Source: Pseudarthrobacter psychrotolerans (GTDB lineage Bacteria; Actinomycetota; Actinomycetes; Actinomycetales; Micrococcaceae). Taken from it: DNA of 64,000 nt. Below the pieces are notes generated by a model that did no database searches, was not told where the DNA came from, and saw nothing but the letters and a program-made list of their open reading frames with translations. Below are positions 28,458 through 37,461 of the stretch, in pieces. The translations under genes were made by a program, and so were the position numbers. Position 1 is the stretch's first letter. The number at the start of each line of letters is the position of its first letter. Where the stretch lies: the NCBI RefSeq assembly GCF_009911795.1, contig NZ_CP047898.1:3348001-3412000 (forward strand), given 5' to 3'.

Positions 28458-29885
28458 TCAGTCGACGGCGGCCACGGCCATATGTGCCGCACCGGAAGCG
28501 CCCGCGTCAGCTGCAATACCCGCCGCAGCCACGATCCGCGCCGCCGTGCGCTGGCCCATGCGGACGGCTCCGTCAACATGCTGGTAGCCCTCGGCGGCGA
28601 GGTCTGACGAGCACCAGTAGATCGGGCCTACAGGGGTGTGCTGGTCCTTGCCGTAACGGTGCAGGCCGCCCAGGTCGTAGCTGGCGGCGTACGCGCCCCG
28701 GGTCCATTCCTCGGAGCCCCAGTCGGATTCGTAGTACACCTCGGGCTCCAATGCCCTGTCCCCCAGGAACCCGGCAATGGACTCCAGCACCACGCGCTTA
28801 CGTTCGGCGGCACTCAACTCGAAGACGGCGTCGGCCTTTTCGTCCGAGATGAAGCCCACCAGCGTTCCGCGCGAGTCGCCGTGGTTGGTGTTGTCGTAGA
28901 CCTCCTGGACCAGCGACCCGGCACCGAAGCCGGTCCCCGAAAGACCTTCCTCGCGCCAGAACGGCGTGCTGTAGACGGCGTGGACCTTGATCACCAGGCC
29001 CAGGGACTGGTGCTGGTGCATCTGGTGCTGCCGCCGCGGAAGCGGCGGGTTAAAGGAGACGCGCGAGTAGAGGTTCGGGGGAACGGCCATGATCACAAAG
29101 CGCGCATTCACGGTGCCACGCTCGGAAACAACACTGACCCGGTGCCCGTCTTCACCGGCATCCTCCCAGTGGATGGTGCGCACCGGACTGTTAAGTACGA
29201 CGTCGGCACCCAGTTCCGCTGCCTGCAGCAGGGACACCTGCTGCATCCCGCCAATGACCCGCTTGTCCAGGATAAAGTCCTCGTCCGTGAGGTGGCTGAA
29301 GGACCCGGCCGAGGCTGCCATGAGGACCGCCTGCAGCGCCGAGAACGCGTGCGCGGGCTTGGTGAGCATGCCGCCGGCGATGAACAGGCCTATGTTGTTG
29401 CAGGCCTCCTCGTCGTCCGAATTGGCGCGCAGCCAGTGGTGGAAGGAAATGGTGTCCAGTTCACGGGCCTTGGGGTGCGCCCAGGGTTCGGTGGCGCCGA
29501 TTTCCGCGGCGAGGCTGTCAAGAATGCCGATCAGCTTGTCCATTTCCGCCCCGGTGGCTCCACTGACCGGGAAGGAATCACCGGTGTAGCGGGTCTTCCT
29601 GCCGTCGGCGCCGACATAGACGGATTCGCCCTCACGGTAGCGGGAGTATGTCTTCAGGCCGAGCTCGTCCAGGAGCCCCAGCAGTGCAGTCTGGTCCGGT
29701 GAGACCCACTGGCCCCCGATTTCCAGCATGGCCCCGTCAATGGTGTCGGTCCGGGTCCGGCCGCCCACGCGGTCCCGCGCCTCCAGCACAGCCACGCTGA
29801 GGCCGGCTCTCTTCAGCTCGCGGGCAGCGGTGAGCCCGGAGGGTCCGGCGCCAACGATTACAACGTCACGGTCAAGATTCAGCAT
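28458..29885 (-). CDS. Putrescine oxidase-like flavin amine oxidase
   Basis: A 475-residue FAD-dependent amine oxidase. The N-terminal dinucleotide-binding motif is DVVIVGAGPSGLTAARELKR (near residues 7-26), followed by VLEARDRVGGRTRT; the C-terminal FAD-binding end reads WCSSDLAAEGYQHVDGAVRMGQR. It resembles actinobacterial putrescine oxidases, which convert putrescine to 4-aminobutanal, ammonia and hydrogen peroxide. GAGAGG precedes the ATG. It is divergent from the TetR gene and upstream of an APC permease. Monoamine oxidase activity on other amines is an alternative. Confidence 0.85.
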   Translation of the reverse strand: MLNLDRDVVIVGAGPSGLTAARELKRAGLSVAVLEARDRVGGRTRTDTIDGAMLEIGGQWVSPDQTALLGLLDELGLKTYSRYREGESVYVGADGRKTRYTGDSFPVSGATGAEMDKLIGILDSLAAEIGATEPWAHPKARELDTISFHHWLRANSDDEEACNNIGLFIAGGMLTKPAHAFSALQAVLMAASAGSFSHLTDEDFILDKRVIGGMQQVSLLQAAELGADVVLNSPVRTIHWEDAGEDGHRVSVVSERGTVNARFVIMAVPPNLYSRVSFNPPLPRRQHQMHQHQSLGLVIKVHAVYSTPFWREEGLSGTGFGAGSLVQEVYDNTNHGDSRGTLVGFISDEKADAVFELSAAERKRVVLESIAGFLGDRALEPEVYYESDWGSEEWTRGAYAASYDLGGLHRYGKDQHTPVGPIYWCSSDLAAEGYQHVDGAVRMGQRTAARIVAAAGIAADAGASGAAHMAVAAVD

Positions 29886-29921
29886 GATGTCCTCTCTGTG
29901 GCCGCTTGAGTGACGCGAACC

Positions 29922-29946
29922 ACTAAATGAATGCCATTCATTTAGT
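29922..29946. promoter_or_regulatory. TetR operator between amine oxidase and TetR genes
   Basis: Eleven-base perfect arms ACTAAATGAAT (29922-29932) and ATTCATTTAGT (29936-29946) flank a GCC centre. The size and position, between divergent promoters, are typical of a TetR-family operator, and the AT-rich site stands out from the GC-rich surroundings. Confidence 0.75.
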
Positions 29947-30026
29947 AGAACTATAGCTGTTGCGCGGCCCGCGAGGAAGAGGCCGGTGGAATAATGCTGG
30001 GGATACTGCCCGCAGAAAGGCCAGCA

Positions 30027-30731
30027 ATGCCGGCATCACCAGCCGATTCACGAAGCACCAGAGAGCGCGAACCTGCGCCGAAAACCCTTGCGGCACGTCG
30101 CCGTGCGGGGCGGCCCGCAGCAGCGGTCCTGGACCAGGCGGGCATCACGGCAGCAGCCCTGCGGCTCATCGGCAAGAACGGCTACGACGGACTCACAATG
30201 GCTGCACTGGCCCGCTCATTGAACGTGGCGCCGTCGGCCCTCTACAACCATGTGGAATCCAAGCGGGACGTGCTGCTGCTCGTGGAAGACCACCTGACCG
30301 CCCTGGTGGACGTGACAGCATTCGCGGCGGAACCGTGGGAGTCCGCGGTGCGGAAATGGGCGTGGAGTTACCGGGACGTCTTCGCGGAGCACACGCCCTT
30401 GATTCCGGTCATCGCAGTACTTCCCGTGACGGACGCACCGCAGACCCTCTCCATGTATGAGACCGTCAGCGGCGGATTCCGGGCGGCAGGGTTCCCAGAG
30501 GAGCGGATCGTGTCGGCCATCGTGGCCCTGGAATCATTCATCTTCGGATCCGCCTACGATGTCACCGCACCAGCCGACATTTTTGATTCCGGCAGTATGG
30601 CTGAGTCGACGCCGAGCTTCACGGGCGCCGTCCGGAGCCTTGCCGCGCAGGGGCACGAGAAACCCGCGGACGTGGCGTTCAGCCTGGGGCTTGAGGCCCT
30701 TATTGCAGGCTTCGGGGCGTTACGGGAGTAG
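30027..30731 (+). CDS. TetR family regulator
   Basis: A 234-residue repressor. The DNA-binding domain begins after a basic lead (RRRAGRPAAAVLDQAG) and reads ITAAALRLIGKNGYDGLTMA, then ALARSLNVAPSALYNHVESK. The ligand domain follows. ATG 30027 is preferred because AAAGG lies eight bases upstream; ATG 29994 is possible but has a poor site. It faces the putrescine oxidase gene across a strong palindrome and probably represses the oxidase-permease unit and itself. The effector is unknown. Confidence 0.85.
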   Translation: MPASPADSRSTREREPAPKTLAARRRAGRPAAAVLDQAGITAAALRLIGKNGYDGLTMAALARSLNVAPSALYNHVESKRDVLLLVEDHLTALVDVTAFAAEPWESAVRKWAWSYRDVFAEHTPLIPVIAVLPVTDAPQTLSMYETVSGGFRAAGFPEERIVSAIVALESFIFGSAYDVTAPADIFDSGSMAESTPSFTGAVRSLAAQGHEKPADVAFSLGLEALIAGFGALRE

Positions 30732-31174
30732 GCGCAGGGCGTGCTCAGCCTCATCCTGTTCCACCACACCACATTCCGCCAGCCACTCTATGGCGCGCCG
30801 CCGCATGATTCGGTCGTGGAAGGAGAACCATCGGGTCTGAAGCTCGGGGAACTCTGCGAGCGTATTCCTGAAACGTCGGAATGCTCCCTTGCCGTCTATT
30901 GCCCGCCAAAGCAGATCCTTGGCGCGTTCATCCTGCACATCCGCGATGAACGACTCCATGTCGCGGTAGGCCTCATAGGGTCCTATCGGCTCTACTAAGA
31001 TGGCGCCGGCCGCTTCGAGATCTTCCTCTGACTCATCGTCTTGGTCAAGCGAGTCCCTCAGCCAGAGGTTGGTCCCTCCCGTACGGGGTCGAACCAGAAC
31101 CTGGAATCCCAGTCGGACTGGTATTCCAAGGCCAATTGGAGCATTTCCAGATCAATTGCGCCCAATGTCAGCAT
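30720..31174 (-). pseudogene. UPF0158 family protein, one frameshift
   Basis: From ATG 31174 (GGAGGA six bases upstream) the frame reads MLTLGAIDLEMLQLALEYQ and SDWDSRFWFDPVREG, then meets a stop. One extra G in the run at 31074-31076 joins it to LWLRDSLDQDD, ILVEPIGPYEAYRDMESFIA, and the recognisable UPF0158 C terminus GKGAFRRFRNTL and MRRRAIEWLAE. The repaired protein is about 151 residues, normal for the family, whose function is not known. The 3' end overlaps the TetR gene by 12 bp (convergent). Confidence 0.75.
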
Positions 31175-31291
31175 GAGCAGTCCTCCGGCAGCATCAGTGG
31201 GCTGGTGTCACTCGCATGCTATACCCACGGTCATGGCGCCGGCATGCCGGCTTCGGCCCCCACCGCCAATCGGCCCCCAGCGCGTTAAAAG

Positions 31292-31325
31292 AAAGGAACC
31301 CCGGTCCGAAGACCGGGGTTCCTTT
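31292..31325. terminator. Terminator after tRNA-Leu
   Basis: Fifteen-base perfect arms AAAGGAACCCCGGTC (31292-31306) and GACCGGGGTTCCTTT (31311-31325) with a CGAA loop. On the minus strand it follows the tRNA by 8 bases and runs into CTTTTAACG. Confidence 0.8.
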
Positions 31326-31332
31326 GATTGCG

Positions 31333-31414
31333 TGCGCGAGGGGGATTTGAACCCCCACGCCCTTTCGGACACTGGCACCTGAAGCCAGCGCGTCTGCCGT
31401 TCCGCCACTCGCGC
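31333..31414 (-). tRNA. tRNA-Leu (CAG)
   Basis: An 82-nt class II tRNA. The acceptor arm GCGCGAG pairs with CTCGCGC; the anticodon stem CTGGC/GCCAG encloses TTCAGGT, giving anticodon CAG. The T arm is GGGGGTTCAAATCCCCC, and a long variable arm (TGTCCGAAAGGGCGT region) marks the leucine type. CCA is not encoded. Confidence 0.95.
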
Positions 31415-31744
31415 GCAACTTCTTTTCCATGAATCGCGGCCGGTTTCCCGGATCCGCAACCGTGTAAAAGCAGCGAGATCAAGCATAACGGACATCGGCG
31501 GCAAAACACCAATTGAGCCCCGGGTGCGGTCAAATTACCCGCCGGGAGCGGGCCTGCCGGGATCACGGAACGAACTTTTCCGGGGGCCCGGCCGTTGTGG
31601 ATTAAGGTCATTCACAGGCCTGCCCAGTAGTATCTGATGTAGTAGTGCCTGCCACTGCCAGGCAGGCCGCTGGGTTCTGAACTGCGTTGTTGGTCGAGTT
31701 CCGGAACGAAAACTGCCCCGCAGCCGGGGGAAAGGAGAAGGACC
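31415..31744. other. 330-bp gene-free region upstream of fhaA
   Basis: This gap between tRNA-Leu and fhaA must hold the tRNA promoter and the promoter of the rightward fha-pstP-rodA-pbpA-pknA-pknB operon. A -10-like TAGTAT lies at 31628-31633, without a convincing -35 at the usual distance. GGGGAAAGGAGAAGG just before 31745 is the fhaA ribosome site. I see no other gene. Confidence 0.4.
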
Positions 31745-32488
31745 ATGGGATTGCTGGACAAGGTCGAGCGCGGTATCGAAAAAGCCGTCCGCGGTGTCTT
31801 CTCCACCGGTTCGCGCGCCCAGGTGGAACCTGTTGAAATCGCCAGCCGGCTCCGCCGCGAGGTGGACCACAAAGCCCTCACCATTGCCGCCGGCCGCACG
31901 CTGGCCCCGAACGTTTTCGACGTCCAGCTCAGTGACGGCGACTTCAAAAGGGCACAGGAGTGGGGCACGCCGCTGGCCGAAGAACTCTGCGACGTCGTCA
32001 TCAACCATGTCCGCAGCCAGGGCTACACCCTGCAGGGCTCGGTGCGGATCTCCTTCCGCCGTTCCGAGGAGCTGCGCGCAGGCGACTTCGAGATCGTCTC
32101 CTCCACCGAAAAGTCCAAAGCCGGCCCCGGAGTCGCGTCGGTCAGGCCCAACCTGCCGCCAGCCCCCAGCCGCCCGCCCGTGCGGCTGCAGCCAGTCCTG
32201 GACATCGACGGCCAGCGTTACTCCCTCAATGCCCCCTCCGTCGTCCTGGGCCGGTCCTCCGAGGCCGACATCCTGGTTGACGACACCGGCGTATCGCGCC
32301 GCCACCTCGAGATCCGCACCACCAGCGGCGTCACCAGCGCTGTGGACCTTGGCTCCACCAACGGCAGTTACGTCAACGGCCATAAAGTGGCTGGCAGCAC
32401 CGAACTGACCGACGGCTCCACCATCACGATGGGACGGACAAAGATCATCTTCCGCCTGCTTCCCGCCAACCCTGGGGGCCGCCCATGA
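31745..32488 (+). CDS. fhaA: FHA domain protein FhaA (DUF3662)
   Basis: A 247-residue cytoplasmic phosphothreonine-reading protein. The N-terminal DUF3662 domain (about 1-115) begins MGLLDKVERGIEKAVRGVF; a proline-rich linker follows; and the C-terminal FHA domain shows VLGRSSEADILVDD, VSRRHLEI and DLGSTNGSYVNG, the loops that bind phosphothreonine. In mycobacteria FhaA binds phosphorylated MviN and links Ser/Thr kinases to peptidoglycan synthesis. It leads a seven-gene operon and overlaps fhaB by four bases. Confidence 0.92.
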   Translation: MGLLDKVERGIEKAVRGVFSTGSRAQVEPVEIASRLRREVDHKALTIAAGRTLAPNVFDVQLSDGDFKRAQEWGTPLAEELCDVVINHVRSQGYTLQGSVRISFRRSEELRAGDFEIVSSTEKSKAGPGVASVRPNLPPAPSRPPVRLQPVLDIDGQRYSLNAPSVVLGRSSEADILVDDTGVSRRHLEIRTTSGVTSAVDLGSTNGSYVNGHKVAGSTELTDGSTITMGRTKIIFRLLPANPGGRP

Positions 32489-32967
32489 GCGACCTGACCA
32501 TCACTGCGCTACGGTTTGGCTTCCTGATCCTGCTGTGGGTCCTCATCTTCAGCATCGTGTCGGCCATGCGCCGGGACCTGATGGTGGGCCGCAAAGCCGC
32601 CGCCGGCACCCCGACCGCCCGGCAGGTCCGCAAGAATCCGGAACTGGCCGAGGCGCCGCCGCAGCCCCTCAAGCCGCAGGCCCACCAACTGGTGGTCGTC
32701 GAAGGCCCGCTCAAGGGAACCACCATCCCCCTGGCCGCCAGCCCCATCCTTCTGGGCCGCGCACAGGAAGCCACGCTGGTACTTGAGGACGACTACGCTT
32801 CAGGCCGCCACGCGCGGCTTTTCCCGCAAGGAAGCCGATGGTTCATCGAGGACCTTGGCTCCACCAACGGCACCTACCTGGCCGACCAGCAACTAACCCG
32901 GGCCCTGCCCGTTGAGCTTGGCGTACCCGTGAGAATCGGCAAGACGGTCATCGAATTGAGGCCATAG
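32485..32967 (+). CDS. fhaB: FHA domain protein FhaB
   Basis: A 160-residue protein with one N-terminal membrane segment (about residues 6-26, ALRFGFLILLWVLIFSIVSA) and a C-terminal FHA domain (LLGRAQEATLVLEDDYASGR, then LGSTNGTYL). It is the membrane-anchored phosphothreonine reader of the PknA/PknB system, known as FipA in mycobacteria. It overlaps fhaA and is followed by pstP two bases after its stop. Confidence 0.92.
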   Translation: MSDLTITALRFGFLILLWVLIFSIVSAMRRDLMVGRKAAAGTPTARQVRKNPELAEAPPQPLKPQAHQLVVVEGPLKGTTIPLAASPILLGRAQEATLVLEDDYASGRHARLFPQGSRWFIEDLGSTNGTYLADQQLTRALPVELGVPVRIGKTVIELRP

Positions 32968-32969
32968 CC

Positions 32970-34619
32970 GTGGCCGCTGACCTTCCCGCCGGCGAGGCCA
33001 CGCCCGTCCAGCGGCCCCTCATCATGCGCTATGCGGCGCGCTCGGATGTGGGACGCATCCGGGCCAAAAATGACGACTCGGCATACGTCGGCCGCCATTT
33101 GGCTGTGGTCGCGGACGGAATGGGCGGCCACGCCGGCGGCGATGTTGCCTCCGCTGCCACCGTGCTGGACATGCTGCACCTGGACCACGATGACTACGAC
33201 GGCAATGCCGGCACCGTCCTCGCCGACGAAATCCAGACTGCCAACTCCCTGCTCTCCGAGCTGGTGCACATCAACCCCAAGCTGGCCGGCATGGGCACCA
33301 CCGTCACATCCCTGCTACTCGCCGAGGGCAAGCTGCACTTCGCGCACATCGGCGACTCCCGGGCATACCGCCTGCGCGACGGCGAATTTGAACAGATCAG
33401 CATCGACCACACCTTCGTCCAGCGGCTGATCGATGAAGGCCGGCTCCGTCCCGAAGAGGCCGAAACCCACCCGCACAAAAACGTCCTGATGCGCGTCCTT
33501 GGCGACGTTGACGCCAGCCCCGAACTGGACCTGGACACCCTGGACGTCAAGCCCGGGGAGCGCTGGCTGCTGTGCTCGGACGGGCTCAACTATGTGGCCG
33601 GACATGTTGTGGAGCGGACCGTCCGCGAGACCAAGGACCTGCGCGAGTGCGCCGAAACGCTGGTCAACCTGACGCTTGAAGCCGGCTCACCGGACAACGT
33701 CACCGTGGTCATGGTGGAGATTATCGAGGAAACGCCCGACGACGTCAGCACCGCCGCCGTCGACATCATCCCTTCGCAGCTGCTCACCGACGCCCCTGCC
33801 GCGGACAGCGACGAGGACAGCGAAGCGGACAGCCCTTCACCGCGCCCGGAGACGGCCGACGACAAAAAGACCGTCGCCGAAGAAGCCGAAGAAAAGCCCG
33901 TTGCCGCGGAACCGACACCCTCCACCGACCCCCATCTCGGCGAGCACCTTTCGGCCGAAGTCCTGCGGCAGGAACTCGCATCGCGACCGCACGAACTGGT
34001 CGGTGCTGCGGCAACCGCGGCCGAGTCGGGCTCCATTCCCACGATCGCGGGCCGGACCGTGGCCCGGCGGGCCGCCACCGTCCTGACGCACAAGGCCGAC
34101 ACCCCCGTCGCGGAGGCGGATGACGCCCTCGGGCGGCCCAAACCCCGCCGCTGGGTCACCATGTCCATCGCCGCATCCGTGCTGGTGGTGCTGACAGTGG
34201 GCCTCTGGCTCGGTTACGCCTGGACTCAGACCCGCTACTACATCGGGGAATACGATTCCCGTGTGGCCATCTACAACGGTGTCTCGCAGCGGCTCGGCCC
34301 CCTCCAGCTTTCAACCCTCGAAGCCGTCACAGAGATCCGGATGGATTCCTTGCCCCAGTTCTCCCAGCAGCGCGTCCGGCAGACAGTTCCCGCGCGTGAC
34401 CTCTACGACGCCCAGCGGATCGTGAAGAACCTCGAAGGCACCGGCACCATTGCTCCGCCGGATGAGTGCTTGACCCCGTCGCCCACTCCCGCCCCGGCAA
34501 CTGCGCCGGCTGCAACACCCACAGCGCCTGCCCCATCGCCGGACCCGTCCGCTCCTGCGGCAGCGCCGGCTCCGTCCGCCTCGCCCAGGCCCACTGTCGT
34601 CTGTGAGGGAGGCCAGTGA
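32970..34619 (+). CDS. pstP: Ser/Thr protein phosphatase PstP (PP2C family)
   Basis: A 549-residue PPM-type phosphatase that reverses PknA/PknB phosphorylation. The metal-dependent catalytic domain occupies about residues 18-255, with RSDVGRIRAKNDDS, VVADGMGGHAGGD, LLCSDGLN and PDNVTVVMVE carrying the conserved acidic residues. A long acidic, low-complexity cytosolic linker follows, then a single membrane helix near residues 393-415 (MSIAASVLVVLTVGLWLGYA). The short extracytoplasmic region ends in an Ala/Pro-rich tail. The GTG start lies two bases after fhaB; the stop overlaps rodA. Confidence 0.93.
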   Translation: MAADLPAGEATPVQRPLIMRYAARSDVGRIRAKNDDSAYVGRHLAVVADGMGGHAGGDVASAATVLDMLHLDHDDYDGNAGTVLADEIQTANSLLSELVHINPKLAGMGTTVTSLLLAEGKLHFAHIGDSRAYRLRDGEFEQISIDHTFVQRLIDEGRLRPEEAETHPHKNVLMRVLGDVDASPELDLDTLDVKPGERWLLCSDGLNYVAGHVVERTVRETKDLRECAETLVNLTLEAGSPDNVTVVMVEIIEETPDDVSTAAVDIIPSQLLTDAPAADSDEDSEADSPSPRPETADDKKTVAEEAEEKPVAAEPTPSTDPHLGEHLSAEVLRQELASRPHELVGAAATAAESGSIPTIAGRTVARRAATVLTHKADTPVAEADDALGRPKPRRWVTMSIAASVLVVLTVGLWLGYAWTQTRYYIGEYDSRVAIYNGVSQRLGPLQLSTLEAVTEIRMDSLPQFSQQRVRQTVPARDLYDAQRIVKNLEGTGTIAPPDECLTPSPTPAPATAPAATPTAPAPSPDPSAPAAAPAPSASPRPTVVCEGGQ

Positions 34620-36004
34620 GCCAGCTCAGCACTATTCCCAAACCCCGGCGCAACGTCGAACTGTTGTTGCTGGTCGTCGCCCTTACTGTGGGCATCGGCG
34701 CCAACATGCTGGTGGGCGTCGACCAGGAGAAGTCGTTCGACTCCGATTTCTGGTTCCAGTCCAGCCTCCTTGCAGTGGCTGCCCTGGTATTCCACATGGT
34801 CCTGCGGATCCGGGCCAAATATGCGGATCCGGTAATACTTCCCTTGGTAGTTGCACTCAACGGCCTGGGTCTTGCCATGATCCACCGCCTCGACGCCCCC
34901 GGGGAGGACACCGGCAACAACCAGCTGCGCTGGACCCTGGTCGCCATGGCCGTGGCCATCGGCGTGATCTGGTTCCTCAAGGACCACCGGGTGCTCCGCC
35001 GCTTCACCTACATCTCTCTGGCTGTGAGCGCACTCCTGCTGATTCTTCCTCTGGTGCCCGGCATCTCGGCCGGCGAAATCCTGGGCGCCCGCGTCTGGGT
35101 CCGGGTGGGTCCCATGACCTTCCAGCCGGGTGAGATCGCCAAGATCACCCTGGCTATATTCTTCGCCGGTTATCTTTCCTCGAACCGCGACCTCATTCTG
35201 CTGGCCGGCCGCAAGATCGGCCCGCTGCAGTTCCCCCGGTTCAAGGACATGGGGCCCATGATCACCGCCTGGCTGGTGAGCATCGGCGTGTTGATCTTCC
35301 AGCGCGACCTCGGGTCGTCCGTGCTGTTCTTTGGCCTGTTCATCGTGATGATCTACGTGGCCACCAGCCGCATCAGCTGGGTGGTGATCGGTGTGGCCCT
35401 GCTCCTGGGTGGCGGCTTCGTGGCAGCCCAGGTGTTTTCCCATGTCGAAGTCCGCATCTACGGCTGGCTGAACGCCTTCAGCCCGGACGTGTACGAGACC
35501 GGCAGCCGGCAAGTCATCGAGGGACTCTTCGGCATGGCTAACGGCGGCCTGGTGGGTACCGGCCTGGGCCAAGGCCGGCCGGACCTGGTCCCCTTCGCCA
35601 ACAGCGATATGATCATCGCCTCCATCGGCGAGGAGCTGGGCCTGATCGGACTGTTCGCCGTGGTGCTGATGTACGTGCTGCTGTTCACACGAGGGTTCCG
35701 GGCGGCGCTCGGCACCCGGGATGCCTTTGGGAAACTGTTGGCCTGCGGACTCTCCTTCGCCATCGCCCTTCAGTGCTTCGTGGTGATCGGCGGAGTCACT
35801 CGGCTGATCCCGCTGACCGGTTTGACCACGCCGTTCCTCGCCGCCGGCGGTTCGTCGCTGCTGGCCAACTGGATCATCGTGGGCCTGCTCCTGCTGATCT
35901 CCCATACGGCGCGGGGACCGGTGGACACCACCCCCCTTCCACCCGGTGGCGCTGCGGAACCTGCGGGAATTGATACTCCCACCGAGGCGGTGAAACAAGC
36001 GTGA
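34616..36004 (+). CDS. rodA: Peptidoglycan polymerase RodA (SEDS family)
   Basis: A 462-residue polytopic SEDS glycosyltransferase that polymerises lipid II during cell elongation, with about ten to twelve membrane segments. Family motifs include ARVWVRVGPMTFQPGEIAKI, FQRDLGSSVLFFGLF, and NSDMIIASIGEELGLIG. It overlaps pstP at its start and pbpA at its stop, and pairs functionally with PbpA, its cognate transpeptidase. FtsW is the main alternative, but the operon context identifies RodA. Confidence 0.93.
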   Translation: MSQLSTIPKPRRNVELLLLVVALTVGIGANMLVGVDQEKSFDSDFWFQSSLLAVAALVFHMVLRIRAKYADPVILPLVVALNGLGLAMIHRLDAPGEDTGNNQLRWTLVAMAVAIGVIWFLKDHRVLRRFTYISLAVSALLLILPLVPGISAGEILGARVWVRVGPMTFQPGEIAKITLAIFFAGYLSSNRDLILLAGRKIGPLQFPRFKDMGPMITAWLVSIGVLIFQRDLGSSVLFFGLFIVMIYVATSRISWVVIGVALLLGGGFVAAQVFSHVEVRIYGWLNAFSPDVYETGSRQVIEGLFGMANGGLVGTGLGQGRPDLVPFANSDMIIASIGEELGLIGLFAVVLMYVLLFTRGFRAALGTRDAFGKLLACGLSFAIALQCFVVIGGVTRLIPLTGLTTPFLAAGGSSLLANWIIVGLLLLISHTARGPVDTTPLPPGGAAEPAGIDTPTEAVKQA

Positions 36005-37461
36005 ACCAAGCAATCCGTAATTCCTGGGTGGCAGCGATCGCCATGTTCGCCTTAATCTTCGGCGCCATCAGCTTCGTCCAGGTGGTGGGTGCCGATGACC
36101 TCAAAGGCAACCCCCTGAACCAGCGCGCTATTCTGCAGAATTACTGCAACGACCGCGGCGCCATCATCGTGGGCGGGGCCCCCGTGGCCGAATCGGTGAA
36201 AGGCACCTCCGAGGTCTGCCAGTTCCAGCGGACGTATGCACAGCCGGCACTCTATGCAGGCATCACGGGCTACTTCTCGAAGAACTACGGTGCCACCGGC
36301 CTGGAAGTTGCGATGAACGCCCAGTTGGCCGGCAGCTCAGACCAGCAGTTCTTCGACCGGATCGGCCAGCTCTTCCTGGGCAATCAGCCGAAGGGTGCCT
36401 CGGTGGAGCTCACCATCGATCCCGCCATCCAGAAGCTCGCCTACGACCTCATCCCGGATGGCCAACGGGGTTCCATTGTGGTCACCAATCCCAAGACCGG
36501 CGCCATCCTGGCCATGGTGTCCAAGCCGTCCTATGACCCCAACCTGATCGCCACCCAGGATGCCAAGGCCGAATCCACCAACATCAATGAGCTGGTCAAG
36601 GTCCCCGGCATCAACCTGAACCAGAATGTCAGCGGACCCACGGGAGAGCTGCTCGCTCCGGGATCGGTGTACAAACTCGTGGATGCCGCAGCCGCCCTCA
36701 GTTCCGGGAAGTACAACAAGGACAGCGTGCTCCCCAATCCGGCTGAGATGCCCTTCCCGGGGATCCAGTACAAGCTGCCGAACTATGCCGGGGGCAACTG
36801 TTACACCCAGGACACGGCCAGCTTTGCCTTCGCCCTGCAGCAATCCTGCAACACGCCGTTCGCCAGCATTGCCCTCGACCTGGGGCGCGATGCGATCGCC
36901 GAGCAGGCGGCAAAGTTCGGCTTCGGCGAGAATCTGGGCGACCAGTTGAAGCTTGCCTACGCCAGGGGCAGCGGCTTCCCGAATGATCTCGACGGGCCTG
37001 GCCTGGCCCAGTCTGCGATCGGCCAGAAGGACGTGCGCGCCACTCCGCTGCAGATCGCCCTGATGACGGCGGCCATCGCCAACAACGGCGTCCAGATGAG
37101 CCCCAGCCTGGTCAAGACCGTGCGGTCCCCGGACCTCCGGGTCATTGACGAGCCCCGGCCTGAAGCGCTCCGGACGTCCACTACACCGGAAATTGCCCGG
37201 CAGATCACCGAATGGATGACCAGTGCCGTGAGCCAGGGCATTGCCCGCGGCGCGGCCGTTCCGGGTGTGCAGGTGGCTGGCAAGACCGGAACCGCTGAAC
37301 TGGGCAACGGCCTGAACAACTCCTGGTTCACCGGGTTTGCCCCGTCGAACAACCCGGAGGTGAGCGTCACCATCGTCATGGAGGGCGTAGACATCACCAC
37401 CGGTGCAAAGCTAACCAGTCCGAACGCGAAGAAGATTTTTGAGGCGGTGTTGAATAAGTGA
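36001..37461 (+). CDS. pbpA: Penicillin-binding protein PbpA (class B)
   Basis: A 486-residue monofunctional transpeptidase with one N-terminal membrane anchor (about residues 11-30, [20 protein letters not shown]). The active-site motifs are SVYK in [17 protein letters not shown] in [10 protein letters not shown], and KTG in [10 protein letters not shown]. It cross-links peptidoglycan made by RodA and is a known target of PknB signalling in mycobacteria. It overlaps rodA and pknA by four bases each, so the whole set is translationally coupled. Confidence 0.93.
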   Translation: MNQAIRNSWVAAIAMFALIFGAISFVQVVGADDLKGNPLNQRAILQNYCNDRGAIIVGGAPVAESVKGTSEVCQFQRTYAQPALYAGITGYFSKNYGATGLEVAMNAQLAGSSDQQFFDRIGQLFLGNQPKGASVELTIDPAIQKLAYDLIPDGQRGSIVVTNPKTGAILAMVSKPSYDPNLIATQDAKAESTNINELVKVPGINLNQNVSGPTGELLAPGSVYKLVDAAAALSSGKYNKDSVLPNPAEMPFPGIQYKLPNYAGGNCYTQDTASFAFALQQSCNTPFASIALDLGRDAIAEQAAKFGFGENLGDQLKLAYARGSGFPNDLDGPGLAQSAIGQKDVRATPLQIALMTAAIANNGVQMSPSLVKTVRSPDLRVIDEPRPEALRTSTTPEIARQITEWMTSAVSQGIARGAAVPGVQVAGKTGTAELGNGLNNSWFTGFAPSNNPEVSVTIVMEGVDITTGAKLTSPNAKKIFEAVLNK

